Part shown: in pieces, positions 1-6,814 of the stretch
How the letters are laid out: each line of letters opens with the position of its first letter
Position numbering within the stretch: position 1 is the first letter of the stretch
NCBI GenBank assembly: GCA_035273665.1
Contig: DATEOW010000173.1
Location: forward strand, 1 to 7,148
Direction of reading: 5' to 3'
Length of the DNA stretch: 7,148 nt
Source of the DNA: DATEEW01 sp035273665
GTDB taxonomy: Bacteria; Pseudomonadota; Gammaproteobacteria; Burkholderiales; SG8-39
The notes under the pieces: model-generated
The model's database searches: none
Told to the model about the DNA's origin: nothing
What the model saw: only the letters and a program-made list of their open reading frames with translations
Made by a program: the position numbers and the translations under genes

Positions 1-632
1 AGTAGGTCGTAATGCTCGCGAATCTTCTCGTCTTCCCACTCCCACCATCTCAGTTGCAGCAGAAGATCGATGATCTCGGTATCGAATCTTGTTTTAATTA
101 TCCTGGCGGGCGCGCCTGCAACAACCGTATAAGGCGCCACATTTTTTGTCACCACCGAGTTTGCACCGATTGCAGCGCCGTCTCCGATCGTGACGCCTCG
201 ATTGATTGCGGCGCCGGCGGCGATCCAAACGTCATGGCCGATGATCAGCGGTTCGGTGAAGCGGTCATAAGCGATGGCTTGTCCGGCGGGGCGGAGCTGA
301 TCGTGCTCGTTATAAAGAAAAGAATGTTGAACGATGCGCCGGTAGTCATGATCCGCAGCCCCGATGCTGACGTTCCATGATATTGCGCAGAAGGAGCCGA
401 TATTCGCGTGCATCAGCACGGTGTTCATCCCAGTGTAACTATGGCGCCCCATTCGCGCGTGAAGGAGATGATTGTTTCTGTCGATCCGCGCGCGTTTAGC
501 GATGTCGCTATGATCGACGCGAGAGAAATTACCTACGACCGCGTTTTCGCCGATCGAAGAATGGCTGACACGCGCGCCCATGTGGATGGCCGCGCTGGGA
601 TCGATGGCGCTTGCTATCGATTCATAGTCCAT
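1..632 (-). CDS. Hexapeptide-repeat O-acetyltransferase, CatB/VatD-like (3' end outside window)
   Basis: This reading frame starts at the ATG at 632-630 and stays open to the window edge, giving 210 visible residues with no stop. It has the imperfect [LIV]-G-x-x-x hexapeptide pattern of a left-handed beta-helix acyltransferase: SSIGENAVVG (25-34), ANIGSFCAI (76-84), PLIIGHDVWIAAG (128-140) and VTIGDGAAIGANSVV (147-161), followed by the APYTVVAGAPARII block (166-179). The loop after the second coil carries AADHDYRR (92-99). H95 lies where xenobiotic-acetyltransferase-family enzymes carry the catalytic His. The WWEWEDEKI stretch (196-204) matches the C-terminal helix typical of CatB/VatD relatives. 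The expected reaction is transfer of acetyl from acetyl-CoA to a hydroxyl, in the cytosol. Given its neighbours the acceptor is probably a sugar of a surface glycan rather than an antibiotic (inference). The start overlaps the last 11 bases of the epimerase gene. GAGGTGG (648-642) sits 9 nt upstream as ribosome binding site. Only the extreme C-terminus should be missing. Confidence 0.88.
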   Translation of the reverse strand, partial: MDYESIASAIDPSAAIHMGARVSHSSIGENAVVGNFSRVDHSDIAKRARIDRNNHLLHARMGRHSYTGMNTVLMHANIGSFCAISWNVSIGAADHDYRRIVQHSFLYNEHDQLRPAGQAIAYDRFTEPLIIGHDVWIAAGAAINRGVTIGDGAAIGANSVVTKNVAPYTVVAGAPARIIKTRFDTEIIDLLLQLRWWEWEDEKIREHYDL

Positions 633-1512
633 AGCGTTTCGCCACCTCTTTGTCGCTCAGCATCTTGCGGATATCTTCGGCCGCTGCAGCGAAACGCCAC
701 GATGGCGCCCAGGAAAAATCGCGGCGGAATGCTTCGCTATCCATGAGCGAATATTCACCAAGATCGCGCGGGTTTTCCGCGGTGAGTGAACCGTCTCGCC
801 GTCCGAACGCATGCAAAAAAGCCTGCGCCATTTCCTCCAGCCCAATCACTTCCCCCGAGCCGAGGTTGTAAATTCCACTCTTCGGTTGAGCGAGTGTCGT
901 TTCGAATGCGTCGACGACATCTTTGACATAAACGTACTCGCGGCGGACTCCGGTGACGCTGAGCGTAATCGGCTTATTGTGATAGGCGTTACGAATAAAA
1001 GTGGTCAGAGCGCTCGCTTCATATTCACCCAGCCCGAAGACCTGTGCTAGACGCAATGTAGTGACGCAAAGACTCCGGCGGCCAAAATAGGCTGCTGTCT
1101 GTTCGGAATGCAGTTTTGCCAACGCATAAAGACTCGTTGGTGCGGGGGGCGTTTGTTCGGACCAGGGCGCAGGCTGTGCGCCATAGACACCCCGGGTTGA
1201 GATAAGCACCACGTGAGCGACTCCGCAATCCTCGGCGGCCTGGAGCACACGGTAATCCAGAAGACTGTTTCCAAGCGAGACCGCGTCCTTCCCCGCGTGC
1301 GGCCTTTGCGCGGCCAGGTGGATGATGGCTTGCCGTCCGGCGAACAAATCACGCAGCGATTCCAGCGAGTAGTCGGTGACGGCATAGGCGACGCGAGGGT
1401 CCATATCCTCAGCGGGACGCCGGCTGAGCGCGAGCAGTTCATGAATGGACTTCAATGCCGAGATGGTGTGATGTCCGATAAAGCCGTTCGCTCCGGTGAC
1501 GGCTATTTTCAT
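622..1512 (-). CDS. NAD(P)-dependent sugar epimerase/dehydratase, extended SDR family
   Basis: This 296-residue protein begins with the Rossmann nucleotide-binding motif TGANGFIG (6-13). It carries HLAAQ (65-69), the cofactor-contacting segment of extended SDRs, then ISTRGVYG (104-111) supplying the Ser/Thr of the active site, and YALAK (129-133), the catalytic Tyr-x-x-x-Lys pair Y129/K133. REYVYVKDVVDAF (191-203) and IYNLGSG (214-220) are the usual substrate-domain landmarks. The length is close to the family norm of about 300-330. These enzymes act in the cytosol on nucleotide sugars (4-epimerisation, 4,6-dehydration or 4-keto reduction); the exact reaction cannot be read from sequence. The ATG at 1512 was chosen over an upstream in-frame ATG at 1599 because it puts TGANGFIG at the N-terminus and forms a TGATG junction with the ATP-grasp stop. 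A GGAG (1523-1520) lies 7 nt upstream. The 3' end overlaps the acetyltransferase start. It probably supplies a sugar precursor for this operon's glycan. Confidence 0.9.
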   Translation of the reverse strand: MKIAVTGANGFIGHHTISALKSIHELLALSRRPAEDMDPRVAYAVTDYSLESLRDLFAGRQAIIHLAAQRPHAGKDAVSLGNSLLDYRVLQAAEDCGVAHVVLISTRGVYGAQPAPWSEQTPPAPTSLYALAKLHSEQTAAYFGRRSLCVTTLRLAQVFGLGEYEASALTTFIRNAYHNKPITLSVTGVRREYVYVKDVVDAFETTLAQPKSGIYNLGSGEVIGLEEMAQAFLHAFGRRDGSLTAENPRDLGEYSLMDSEAFRRDFSWAPSWRFAAAAEDIRKMLSDKEVAKRYGL

Positions 1513-2609
1513 CAGTGCGCTCCGGCGACGATTTGATAGCCGCATTTTTCCAGTCGCCCATTCACGCGGCGCACAAGTTCGCCGGGGCGGTAGTACCACT
1601 CCACGTACTGCGCCGCAGGATGTGTTTCGGCAAATGAAAAGCGCTCATCCGGACGCTGACAAAAAAATTCGAGGGTCGCGTCGCGCACATCCTGCGTTTC
1701 TGAAATTTCGACCGGCAGTCCTTGCAGATGAGAGACCACGCATTCAAGCAGGTCCACCCCGGTGGCGAAGAGGATGAGCCGCCACATATGGCAGCCATCG
1801 AGCCTGGGTGTCACCTCGATCAAATAAGCCGCATCATCGCGCACCTTGATCTGAAAATAAATCGGGCCGTTGGCGATACCGAGCGTCGTCACCGTCTCCT
1901 CGCAAAGTCGCCGCACATTCGCGAGCGCATTCTCGCAGAGCGTACTCGGAAAAACATGTTTGTGAATAATACCGCCGTCGAACTGTGGCCAGGTTTGCCG
2001 ATCGGAGACAAGATAAAACTTCATCCGGCCATCCACTAGATATCCGTGAACCGAGACCTCGGGGCCGTCGATTCTTTCCTCCAAGATGGCTTTCCCAATT
2101 TTGGAATAACCGAGCGCCACACTCAGCGCGGCAGGAATATCGGACCGATCATGAATCGTTTGAACCCCGCGTTGTCCTTGGCTGTCGGCCGGCTTGATTA
2201 CGGCAGGTAAGCGGACGCTAAGTTTCTCGTCCACGTTTGAAATCAACTGATAGGTCACCGCGCCATAACAATGCCGCAAACGCTCCCGCAGTTCCAGCTT
2301 GTTATTACACGTGCTTGCTGCCTGATGACTGACCAAGCTCGGTAGGCCCAAGTGTTCGGCGACGTAGGTAGCGGTCGGCATTGCGATATCGGAGCCCACC
2401 GAATAAATGTAGTCGATGCGGTGCTGTTCAGCATAAGCCAGTACCGCATCCTTATCCGCGATATCGATCGGCGAGAAGTGTTCGGCATGACGGACTTCGT
2501 GCTCGTCGACGCTGTAACTGAGCGCATGCCTTTCAAAGCGTCCGGAAAGCCGCTCGAGCAGATCGATTTGCGCCCTCCCGATTCCAAGTACCAAGAATTT
2601 CTTCAACAT
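1512..2609 (-). CDS. ATP-grasp superfamily ligase (carbamoyl-phosphate-synthase-like)
   Basis: This 365-residue protein shows the ATP-grasp order. An N-terminal pre-ATP-grasp alpha/beta domain begins KKFLVLGIGRAQ (3-14) and includes YSVGSDIAMP (69-78). NNKLELRERL (102-111) carries the first nucleotide-contacting Lys. AVIKPADSQGQRGV (136-149) holds the second Lys (K139) and the glycine-rich loop. ILEERIDGPEVSVHG (175-189) is the hinge/adenine segment. YLIEVTPRLDGCHMW (262-276) supplies the acidic Mg2+ ligand E265 and R269. The family activates a carboxylate as acyl-phosphate with ATP and joins it to an amine, or less often a thiol, in the cytosol. Purine biosynthesis and carbamoyl-phosphate synthesis look unlikely because the neighbours are all glycan genes. 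Attachment of an amino acid or other acid to a sugar or lipid is inferred. The usual E-x-N-P-R Asn is Thr here. The start at 2609 lies 4 nt after the GT2 stop and gives a Rossmann-like N-terminus at once. No clear Shine-Dalgarno is visible, which suggests coupled translation. Confidence 0.87.
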   Translation of the reverse strand: MLKKFLVLGIGRAQIDLLERLSGRFERHALSYSVDEHEVRHAEHFSPIDIADKDAVLAYAEQHRIDYIYSVGSDIAMPTATYVAEHLGLPSLVSHQAASTCNNKLELRERLRHCYGAVTYQLISNVDEKLSVRLPAVIKPADSQGQRGVQTIHDRSDIPAALSVALGYSKIGKAILEERIDGPEVSVHGYLVDGRMKFYLVSDRQTWPQFDGGIIHKHVFPSTLCENALANVRRLCEETVTTLGIANGPIYFQIKVRDDAAYLIEVTPRLDGCHMWRLILFATGVDLLECVVSHLQGLPVEISETQDVRDATLEFFCQRPDERFSFAETHPAAQYVEWYYRPGELVRRVNGRLEKCGYQIVAGAH

Positions 2610-2613
2610 GAAA

Positions 2614-3639
2614 TTATTTTTGACTGTCCGGACCTGTTTCGCCGGCGTGATTGATTGTCTCTCGGACGAAATACTGCGGCGTATAGTTGGCCCGCTGCAA
2701 AATCCGCAACAAATATTCACCGATGATCGCAAAAGCGAAGAAATTGAAACCGGACAGCAGCAATAGCAACAAGGTCGTCGTCGTCCAGCCCGGTACACCG
2801 ATGCCACCGTATAGGTAACGAAGCAAAAGAATCGACGCAAAGACGAGACTGACGAGTATGCCGATCATGCCGATGATCCCCAGGACCCTTAAGGGCAAGA
2901 CGGAATGCCCAATGAGATTGCTCATGGTGAGCGAGATCAGCTTCGGCAAGCTGTAACCGCTTTTACCGCTCGCCCTTGGCGAATGCTGGAAACTCGTATT
3001 GTTGATCCGGGTGGTCAGAGACCCCAACATAATGCCCAATGCCGGATTCAAAGTCCTCATCGCGAGCGCCGCGTTAACGACCGGGCGGCGGATCGCTCTA
3101 AAGCTGGTGAAGTACAAATGTTTGGGGCGGTTCAAAAAGTATGCGTTCAGCCGGTTGATTGCATAGCTTCCCATTTCCCTCAACCAGGGCTGCCGCATTT
3201 TAACCGGCACCCCCATGGTCAGATCGACTTCGGGGCCGAGCGCTTGCAGCAGCTTCGGTATTTCTTCCGGCGGATGTTGCAGGTCGTCGTCCATCGTGAT
3301 GACGACTTCTCCTCGCGCATGCGCCATGCCGCAAAGCGTTGCGCTACTTTGTCCGGCATTTCGCATCAACTGAATCGCGACCACTCGGGGATCTTGTTGT
3401 GCCAGTGTTCGAAGGGTGCCCCAGGTATTCCCGGGGCCGCAATCGTCGACGAAGATCAACTCATAAGGGCTATTCAAAGCGTCCATGACGGGGATCAGAC
3501 GGCGATAAAGCGCTTGCAGGATCTGTTCGGAACCATAGACGGGGATGACGACGCTATAACGAACGGAAAGCGCGTACTCGTCCTGTAGTGCAGGGGCCAA
3601 ATTCTTGTCGTGTAAATCAATCGTAGAGGCAGCGGACAT
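2614..3639 (-). CDS. GT2 glycosyltransferase, polyprenyl-phosphate sugar synthase type (ArnC/GtrB/DPM1-like)
   Basis: This 341-residue protein has a GT-A fold followed by two membrane helices, the usual length and layout of bacterial undecaprenyl-phosphate glycosyltransferases (about 310-340 residues). Visible motifs are SVVIPVYGSE (29-38), FVDDCGPGN (63-71), LMRNAGQSSA (91-100) and the metal and nucleotide-sugar site MDDDLQHPPEEIP (116-128). The RASGKSGYSLPKL stretch (222-234) corresponds to the R-x-x-G-x-SKYS-x-x-KL block before the membrane part of ArnC-like enzymes. Hydrophobic helices lie at about 251-276 and 286-312. The family moves a sugar from UDP- or GDP-sugar to undecaprenyl phosphate on the cytosolic face. 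That lipid-linked sugar is then flipped and used by a GT-C enzyme outside, and such a candidate is encoded directly upstream. The ATG at 3639 begins 1 nt after the stop of that gene, with AAAGAG (3652-3647) 7 nt upstream. An 85-residue extension to 3894 would lie inside the upstream gene and has no family counterpart. Confidence 0.92.
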   Translation of the reverse strand: MSAASTIDLHDKNLAPALQDEYALSVRYSVVIPVYGSEQILQALYRRLIPVMDALNSPYELIFVDDCGPGNTWGTLRTLAQQDPRVVAIQLMRNAGQSSATLCGMAHARGEVVITMDDDLQHPPEEIPKLLQALGPEVDLTMGVPVKMRQPWLREMGSYAINRLNAYFLNRPKHLYFTSFRAIRRPVVNAALAMRTLNPALGIMLGSLTTRINNTSFQHSPRASGKSGYSLPKLISLTMSNLIGHSVLPLRVLGIIGMIGILVSLVFASILLLRYLYGGIGVPGWTTTTLLLLLLSGFNFFAFAIIGEYLLRILQRANYTPQYFVRETINHAGETGPDSQK

Positions 3640-3640
3640 C

Positions 3641-5485
3641 CTAGAACTCTTTGGCGAGGTTGGTTGATTTTGCGGCTTCACAACTCGAAGCCGAGGCATC
3701 ATAAGGCCTGGTTGGTTTAAAGAGCGTTTGAACTCTTGGTTGGCTAAATCCACCTGCGCCGGCGGCAGTCGTCCAGGTCCCTGCCGGCGCATAGTCGCTC
3801 GGGAATTTCGCTCCCAAAACAGAAAGCACATCGATCGATAGGCTTTTTGGCCCGTCCTGTTCGACGAGCAACCACGCGTTCGCGAAATCCTCACAAGCGA
3901 CGCGGCGTAAGGCCTCAGCCGCCCGTGGGTTGCTGCCCCGATAGCCGCCGATCATCCAAGCTTGGCCGATGCTCTTCGCTCTTAAAGCATACAGAATCCC
4001 TGGAGATTGCCCCGTCAAATCGATGACCGGCGTTCCAGGTTGCAGACCGGCTTGGCGCGCCGTATTTTTTGCCGCCAGAAAATAATGCGCATAACCCTCC
4101 GACAGGATGAGATTCGAGCCCGGGGCCCCAATCTCGACCGTTTGATCGTTCAATCGCAAAGCCTGCGGTTGCCGCCACGGCTGATCCAGGCCTGTTTGCA
4201 GGATCGCGGCGGAAATGGCCTGCGAGACGAGAACGAGCGGCAACGTAAAAGCCCACGCTTTGGTCAATCGGGCAAGCGGGCTTAGCAATATAACCGCCAC
4301 AAGCAGCCAAAACACAGCGGCGTGACTTCCCGTGTACCAGTAGTTGTGATTGGTGCCGAATGCATAGAGGTGAGGCATCGCCAAGAACAAAACAGCAAGC
4401 GCGCGGTGCGAGGGTTGAAGGGACAAAGCGATTTTTTCGCGTCGCGCTTTCCAGCGAATGAGCAGGGCGGAAAAAATCAGGGACCAAAATAACAGGCAGC
4501 GATATTTTCCGAAGCCCGTCGGCTGCTCGAATAAACCGCAGGTCATCACGACAACCACCGCAAAACAAAAAATGGAAACAGCGATCGCCATCGCGGCGCC
4601 AAACTTCTTGCCGGAAAAAAAGGGCCACGTCGCCCAATAAACGAGCACGATCGTGGTGAATAGAATAAAAACTTCTCTCGGCTGCATTTTATAAAAATCA
4701 TCCAACCGGACCAACTCTCCAAGCGAGTGACCGCCCCCCATAAGCGCCACCAAGCGCATTCCGGTCTGCAGTCTTTCGGCATAGCGAATGAGGGACCCAT
4801 CGATCAGCAACGCGCCGATCAAGAGCGCCACCACCGCGGATGCAATCGCGATCCAAATGAAGCGAAAAGAAAATTTGCGCGAGAACATCAAATACAGCAG
4901 CGAGCCCACCGCCAGCGCAAGCGCCGTGCTCGGCTTCGCCATGAAACAGAGCCACCCGCCGATCCCGAGGAGAAACCAACCGCATACGCTCTTCCAGGTG
5001 CCGACCTTTTCTGCCAACAGCAATCCGATCGATGCGATAAGAATGCCCTGCAAGTTGAGGCTGTTGTAGCTTGGGGTCGCTACCCAGATGTTGAATAAGC
5101 AGAGCGATGCGATTGCCAAGCCTCCCGCCGCAGTAATCCGCGTCAGTCTTTGAAGCGCGGCCTCAGGCGCCAGAGCTTTTAGACAAAGATCGGTCAAGAC
5201 CCAAGCGAGCAAAAAGCTGAACAGAATGTTGACGAGGCGCATGCTCGCGATATCGCCATCGAGCATGCGGTACAGCGGGTGATAAATGAAACCGAATTGA
5301 GAGAGCGACCAGCTGTACAGAAATGGGTCCGAAATCATGACGAGGTAGTAGCTCTCGTCCGTGAAATCGATGCCGTATCGGCTGTGGCTCGTGAACCACA
5401 CCAAGATCAAGACCGTTGCGGCCGCAGACAAGGCGAGCAACAGCCGCTCGTAAAAAGGCGATAAAGTGTGGCTCGCTCTAAACAT
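3641..5485 (-). CDS. Polytopic membrane protein, probable GT-C-type glycosyltransferase
   Basis: This 614-residue protein has about 11-12 hydrophobic helices between residues 14 and 430, for example about 14-34, 83-103, 117-137, 206-228, 272-290, 296-318, 386-404 and 410-430. A largely soluble C-terminal domain of about 175 residues (440-614) follows. After the first helix comes GIDFTDESYY (38-47). An acidic pair in the first external loop is the hallmark of GT-C enzymes such as ArnT/PMT, where it binds metal or catalyses transfer from a lipid-phosphate sugar. This match and the adjacent polyprenyl-phosphate sugar synthase are the grounds for the call. No stronger family signature is visible, so an O-antigen ligase-like or other membrane role remains possible. 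It is the first visible gene of the operon, with its stop 1 nt before the GT2 start. The ATG at 5485 is the only sensible start, because the next Met is residue 50, after the first helix. No good Shine-Dalgarno is seen; GCGGA directly abuts the ATG. Confidence 0.75.
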   Translation of the reverse strand: MFRASHTLSPFYERLLLALSAAATVLILVWFTSHSRYGIDFTDESYYLVMISDPFLYSWSLSQFGFIYHPLYRMLDGDIASMRLVNILFSFLLAWVLTDLCLKALAPEAALQRLTRITAAGGLAIASLCLFNIWVATPSYNSLNLQGILIASIGLLLAEKVGTWKSVCGWFLLGIGGWLCFMAKPSTALALAVGSLLYLMFSRKFSFRFIWIAIASAVVALLIGALLIDGSLIRYAERLQTGMRLVALMGGGHSLGELVRLDDFYKMQPREVFILFTTIVLVYWATWPFFSGKKFGAAMAIAVSIFCFAVVVVMTCGLFEQPTGFGKYRCLLFWSLIFSALLIRWKARREKIALSLQPSHRALAVLFLAMPHLYAFGTNHNYWYTGSHAAVFWLLVAVILLSPLARLTKAWAFTLPLVLVSQAISAAILQTGLDQPWRQPQALRLNDQTVEIGAPGSNLILSEGYAHYFLAAKNTARQAGLQPGTPVIDLTGQSPGILYALRAKSIGQAWMIGGYRGSNPRAAEALRRVACEDFANAWLLVEQDGPKSLSIDVLSVLGAKFPSDYAPAGTWTTAAGAGGFSQPRVQTLFKPTRPYDASASSCEAAKSTNLAKEF

Positions 5486-5532
5486 TCCGCATGAGGCTTT
5501 TGTGATTTCGTGAGACTGAAAGCTAATGCGGA
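5486..5532 (-). promoter_or_regulatory. Possible leader hairpin just before the glycan operon
   Basis: TCCGCAT (5486-5492) is the exact reverse complement of ATGCGGA (5526-5532). Inside it GCTTT (5496-5500) pairs with AAAGC (5519-5523). The result is a 7-bp plus 5-bp interrupted stem with an 18-base loop, ending directly at the start codon of the membrane-protein gene. In RNA it could hide the weak ribosome-binding region. I found no convincing -35/-10 pair in the rest of the 5486-5636 interval, although the operon promoter is expected there. Chance is a real alternative for a stem of this size. Confidence 0.3.
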
Positions 5533-5636
5533 GTCTAGCGAATTGATCGTCTGTGCGCCTATGAATGCTGCGTTTATTCGGCGTGAAGGCGGCTTTGCGG
5601 GCTGCGACCGCTTATAGCTCCGTTGCGATACAAATG

Positions 5637-5667
5637 AAAAACCGCAGGGCGACCCCTGCGGTTTTTT
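5637..5667 (-). terminator. Strong rho-independent terminator, symmetrical
   Basis: A perfect 9-bp GC-rich stem, ACCGCAGGG (5641-5649) with CCCTGCGGT (5654-5662), encloses the 4-base loop CGAC. AAAA on the left (5637-5640) pairs with T residues on the right, so an RNA from either strand ends in a U run. It lies 22 bases beyond the stop codon of the secreted-protein gene at 5689 and so ends that transcript. It also separates it from the glycan operon. The plus strand has no gene that would need it. Confidence 0.93.
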
Positions 5668-5688
5668 GGCCTTAGACCTGCGGCCTGC

Positions 5689-6774
5689 TTAGCGGGGCCG
5701 TTGTTCTTCCGGCGGCTCCTGCTTCGGCGGTTCCATGCCGAGCAAGATCAGCGCTTGCGGCCAGCTCTTGTCCAGTTCCACTTTCACACCGGCGGGGATG
5801 GCGCCCATATGAGCGTGGACTGAATGTCCGGATTTCGGGTCTTTCGCATAGGCGAGCTTATCGAACACATCGCGCTTGTGCGTATGGATAAGGCAAGCGC
5901 TTTGAAGCGGTGCATCCGCGTCGCGTTGGCGTCCTCCCAGATCGAAGTAGCCGCATTCGAAGCGCGTGGTCTTTACATCCGTCGCGCCCAGATCGAAAGG
6001 AAGCAAGCCTTTCATGCGTCCTTGAACTTCCTTCAGCGATGCGACCTTTTGCATTTCGCCGGTGCGGTCATACACCGCCCAGTCCATGTCGAAGCCCACG
6101 GGCTTTCCGTCGTTGGCGAATAGCACCGCGATTTTGGAGCCGGGGCCGAGGACAGGCACGCCATCCACTGCACGCGCAAAAATCACCGTGCTTGCCATGA
6201 CTTTTTCCGGGTCCGGCTTGGCGCCGGGTGCGATGGAGCCGCCGCCGTCGATCTGGAATTGAGTGAAGTAGGGCACGAGGGTTTCGTTTTTATCGAGTTG
6301 CACATGACGGCCGAGCTTCGTCTCGATGAACTTGCGTCCGAGCGATTCGAGCTTGGCTTGAGTCGGCCGCGAAGCCAGCGCCAAGGGTTTGCGCCCGGGG
6401 CCGTCGAGGTAGTCGTAGTTGCGATATTTGACGGTTGTGCCGTCGCCGTAAATTTGCAGCTTCCAACCTTCGCCGATCAAAGCCATTTTTTTATCCGCGC
6501 GCTCGAGCTTGAAATCGCCGTGCGTGTGGACCGGGTCCTCTGCTTTGGAAAGATCGGACAGCAGTTGCTCGGCGACGATTTCCATACCGGGACCGAGATG
6601 GCGTTTCAACAAAGGCACTTCGGCCAGTCCGACGCCCGAAGCGGCGGAGCGTTTACCGATTTCAACGCGTTGCGGAAAATCGGCGGCGTTGCCGGGCACG
6701 GGAGTAATCGACAGAGCAAAGGTCGCGAGTAGCGCGGCGCTCAGGATCGACCGAGTAGTGTTAAAGGTTTTCAT
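5689..6774 (-). CDS. Exported protein of unknown function with PepSY/FTP-like region
   Basis: This 361-residue protein starts with a classical Sec signal peptide: basic n-region KTFNTTR (2-8), hydrophobic core about 9-26, and likely cleavage after GNA (28-30). The middle (about 100-255) reads as alternating strands and helices reminiscent of PepSY/FTP propeptide-like domains. Landmarks are VIFARAVDGVPVLGPGSKIAV (in two parts, 197-206 and 207-217) and FANDGKPVGFDMDW (219-232). The C-terminal part has two Cys (C274 and C294), a His-rich set (IHTH 297-300; HSVHAH 318-323) and a Pro/Glu-rich tail (349-361). No catalytic motif is recognisable. The start at 6774 was chosen over the ATG at 6858 because it opens the signal peptide, has AAGGAA (6786-6781) 6 nt upstream, and avoids overlap with the preceding gene. 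It follows that gene by 40 bases and ends at the terminator, so the two probably form one transcript. Homologous regions in DUF6345-type proteins seem likely but could not be searched. Confidence 0.8.
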   Translation of the reverse strand: MKTFNTTRSILSAALLATFALSITPVPGNAADFPQRVEIGKRSAASGVGLAEVPLLKRHLGPGMEIVAEQLLSDLSKAEDPVHTHGDFKLERADKKMALIGEGWKLQIYGDGTTVKYRNYDYLDGPGRKPLALASRPTQAKLESLGRKFIETKLGRHVQLDKNETLVPYFTQFQIDGGGSIAPGAKPDPEKVMASTVIFARAVDGVPVLGPGSKIAVLFANDGKPVGFDMDWAVYDRTGEMQKVASLKEVQGRMKGLLPFDLGATDVKTTRFECGYFDLGGRQRDADAPLQSACLIHTHKRDVFDKLAYAKDPKSGHSVHAHMGAIPAGVKVELDKSWPQALILLGMEPPKQEPPEEQRPR

Positions 6775-6780
6775 TTTCGA

Positions 6781-6786
6781 TTCCTT
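6781..6786 (-). promoter_or_regulatory. Ribosome binding site AAGGAA
   Basis: The minus strand reads AAGGAA, then the 6-nt spacer TCGAAA, then ATG at 6774. This is the best Shine-Dalgarno match in the window. It decides the start of the exported protein in favour of the residue that opens the signal peptide. Confidence 0.85.
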
Positions 6787-6814
6787 AAATAGATAAGCGT
6801 GAGTAGCTGCGCGA

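Noticed and set aside
12..746. Plus-strand frames at 12-380 and 408-746
   Set aside because: They are antisense to the hexapeptide acetyltransferase and the end of the epimerase, which have clear family motifs.
1513..1599. N-terminal extension of the epimerase to an ATG at 1599
   Set aside because: Extended SDRs begin within a few residues of TGxxGFIG. The start at 1512 does so and is supported by a GGAG and the TGATG coupling.
2610..2840. N-terminal extension of the ATP-grasp protein to an ATG at 2840
   Set aside because: The extension is Cys/Arg-rich, out-of-frame translation of the GT2 membrane helices. The start at 2609 gives the normal ATP-grasp N-terminus.
2905..3588. Plus-strand open frame of 227 codons
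   Set aside because: It lies fully opposite the GT2 gene, whose motifs are clear. The translation is rich in Arg, Gln, Asp and His with no recognisable domain, as expected for an antisense shadow.
3640..3894. N-terminal extension of the GT2 protein to an ATG at 3894
   Set aside because: The extra 85 residues would overlap the membrane-protein gene, contain no domain, and the ATG at 3639 sits 1 nt after that gene's stop with a suitable AAAGAG upstream.
3915..4637. Minus-strand frame of 240 codons inside the membrane-protein gene
   Set aside because: It is a shifted frame of a gene with a consistent hydrophobic pattern and has no domain of its own.
5533..5636. Sigma-70 promoter for the glycan operon
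   Set aside because: I looked for TTGACA/TATAAT-like pairs on the minus strand. TTGTAT and TATAAG occur but only 11 nt apart, and no other pair has good boxes with 16-18 nt spacing.
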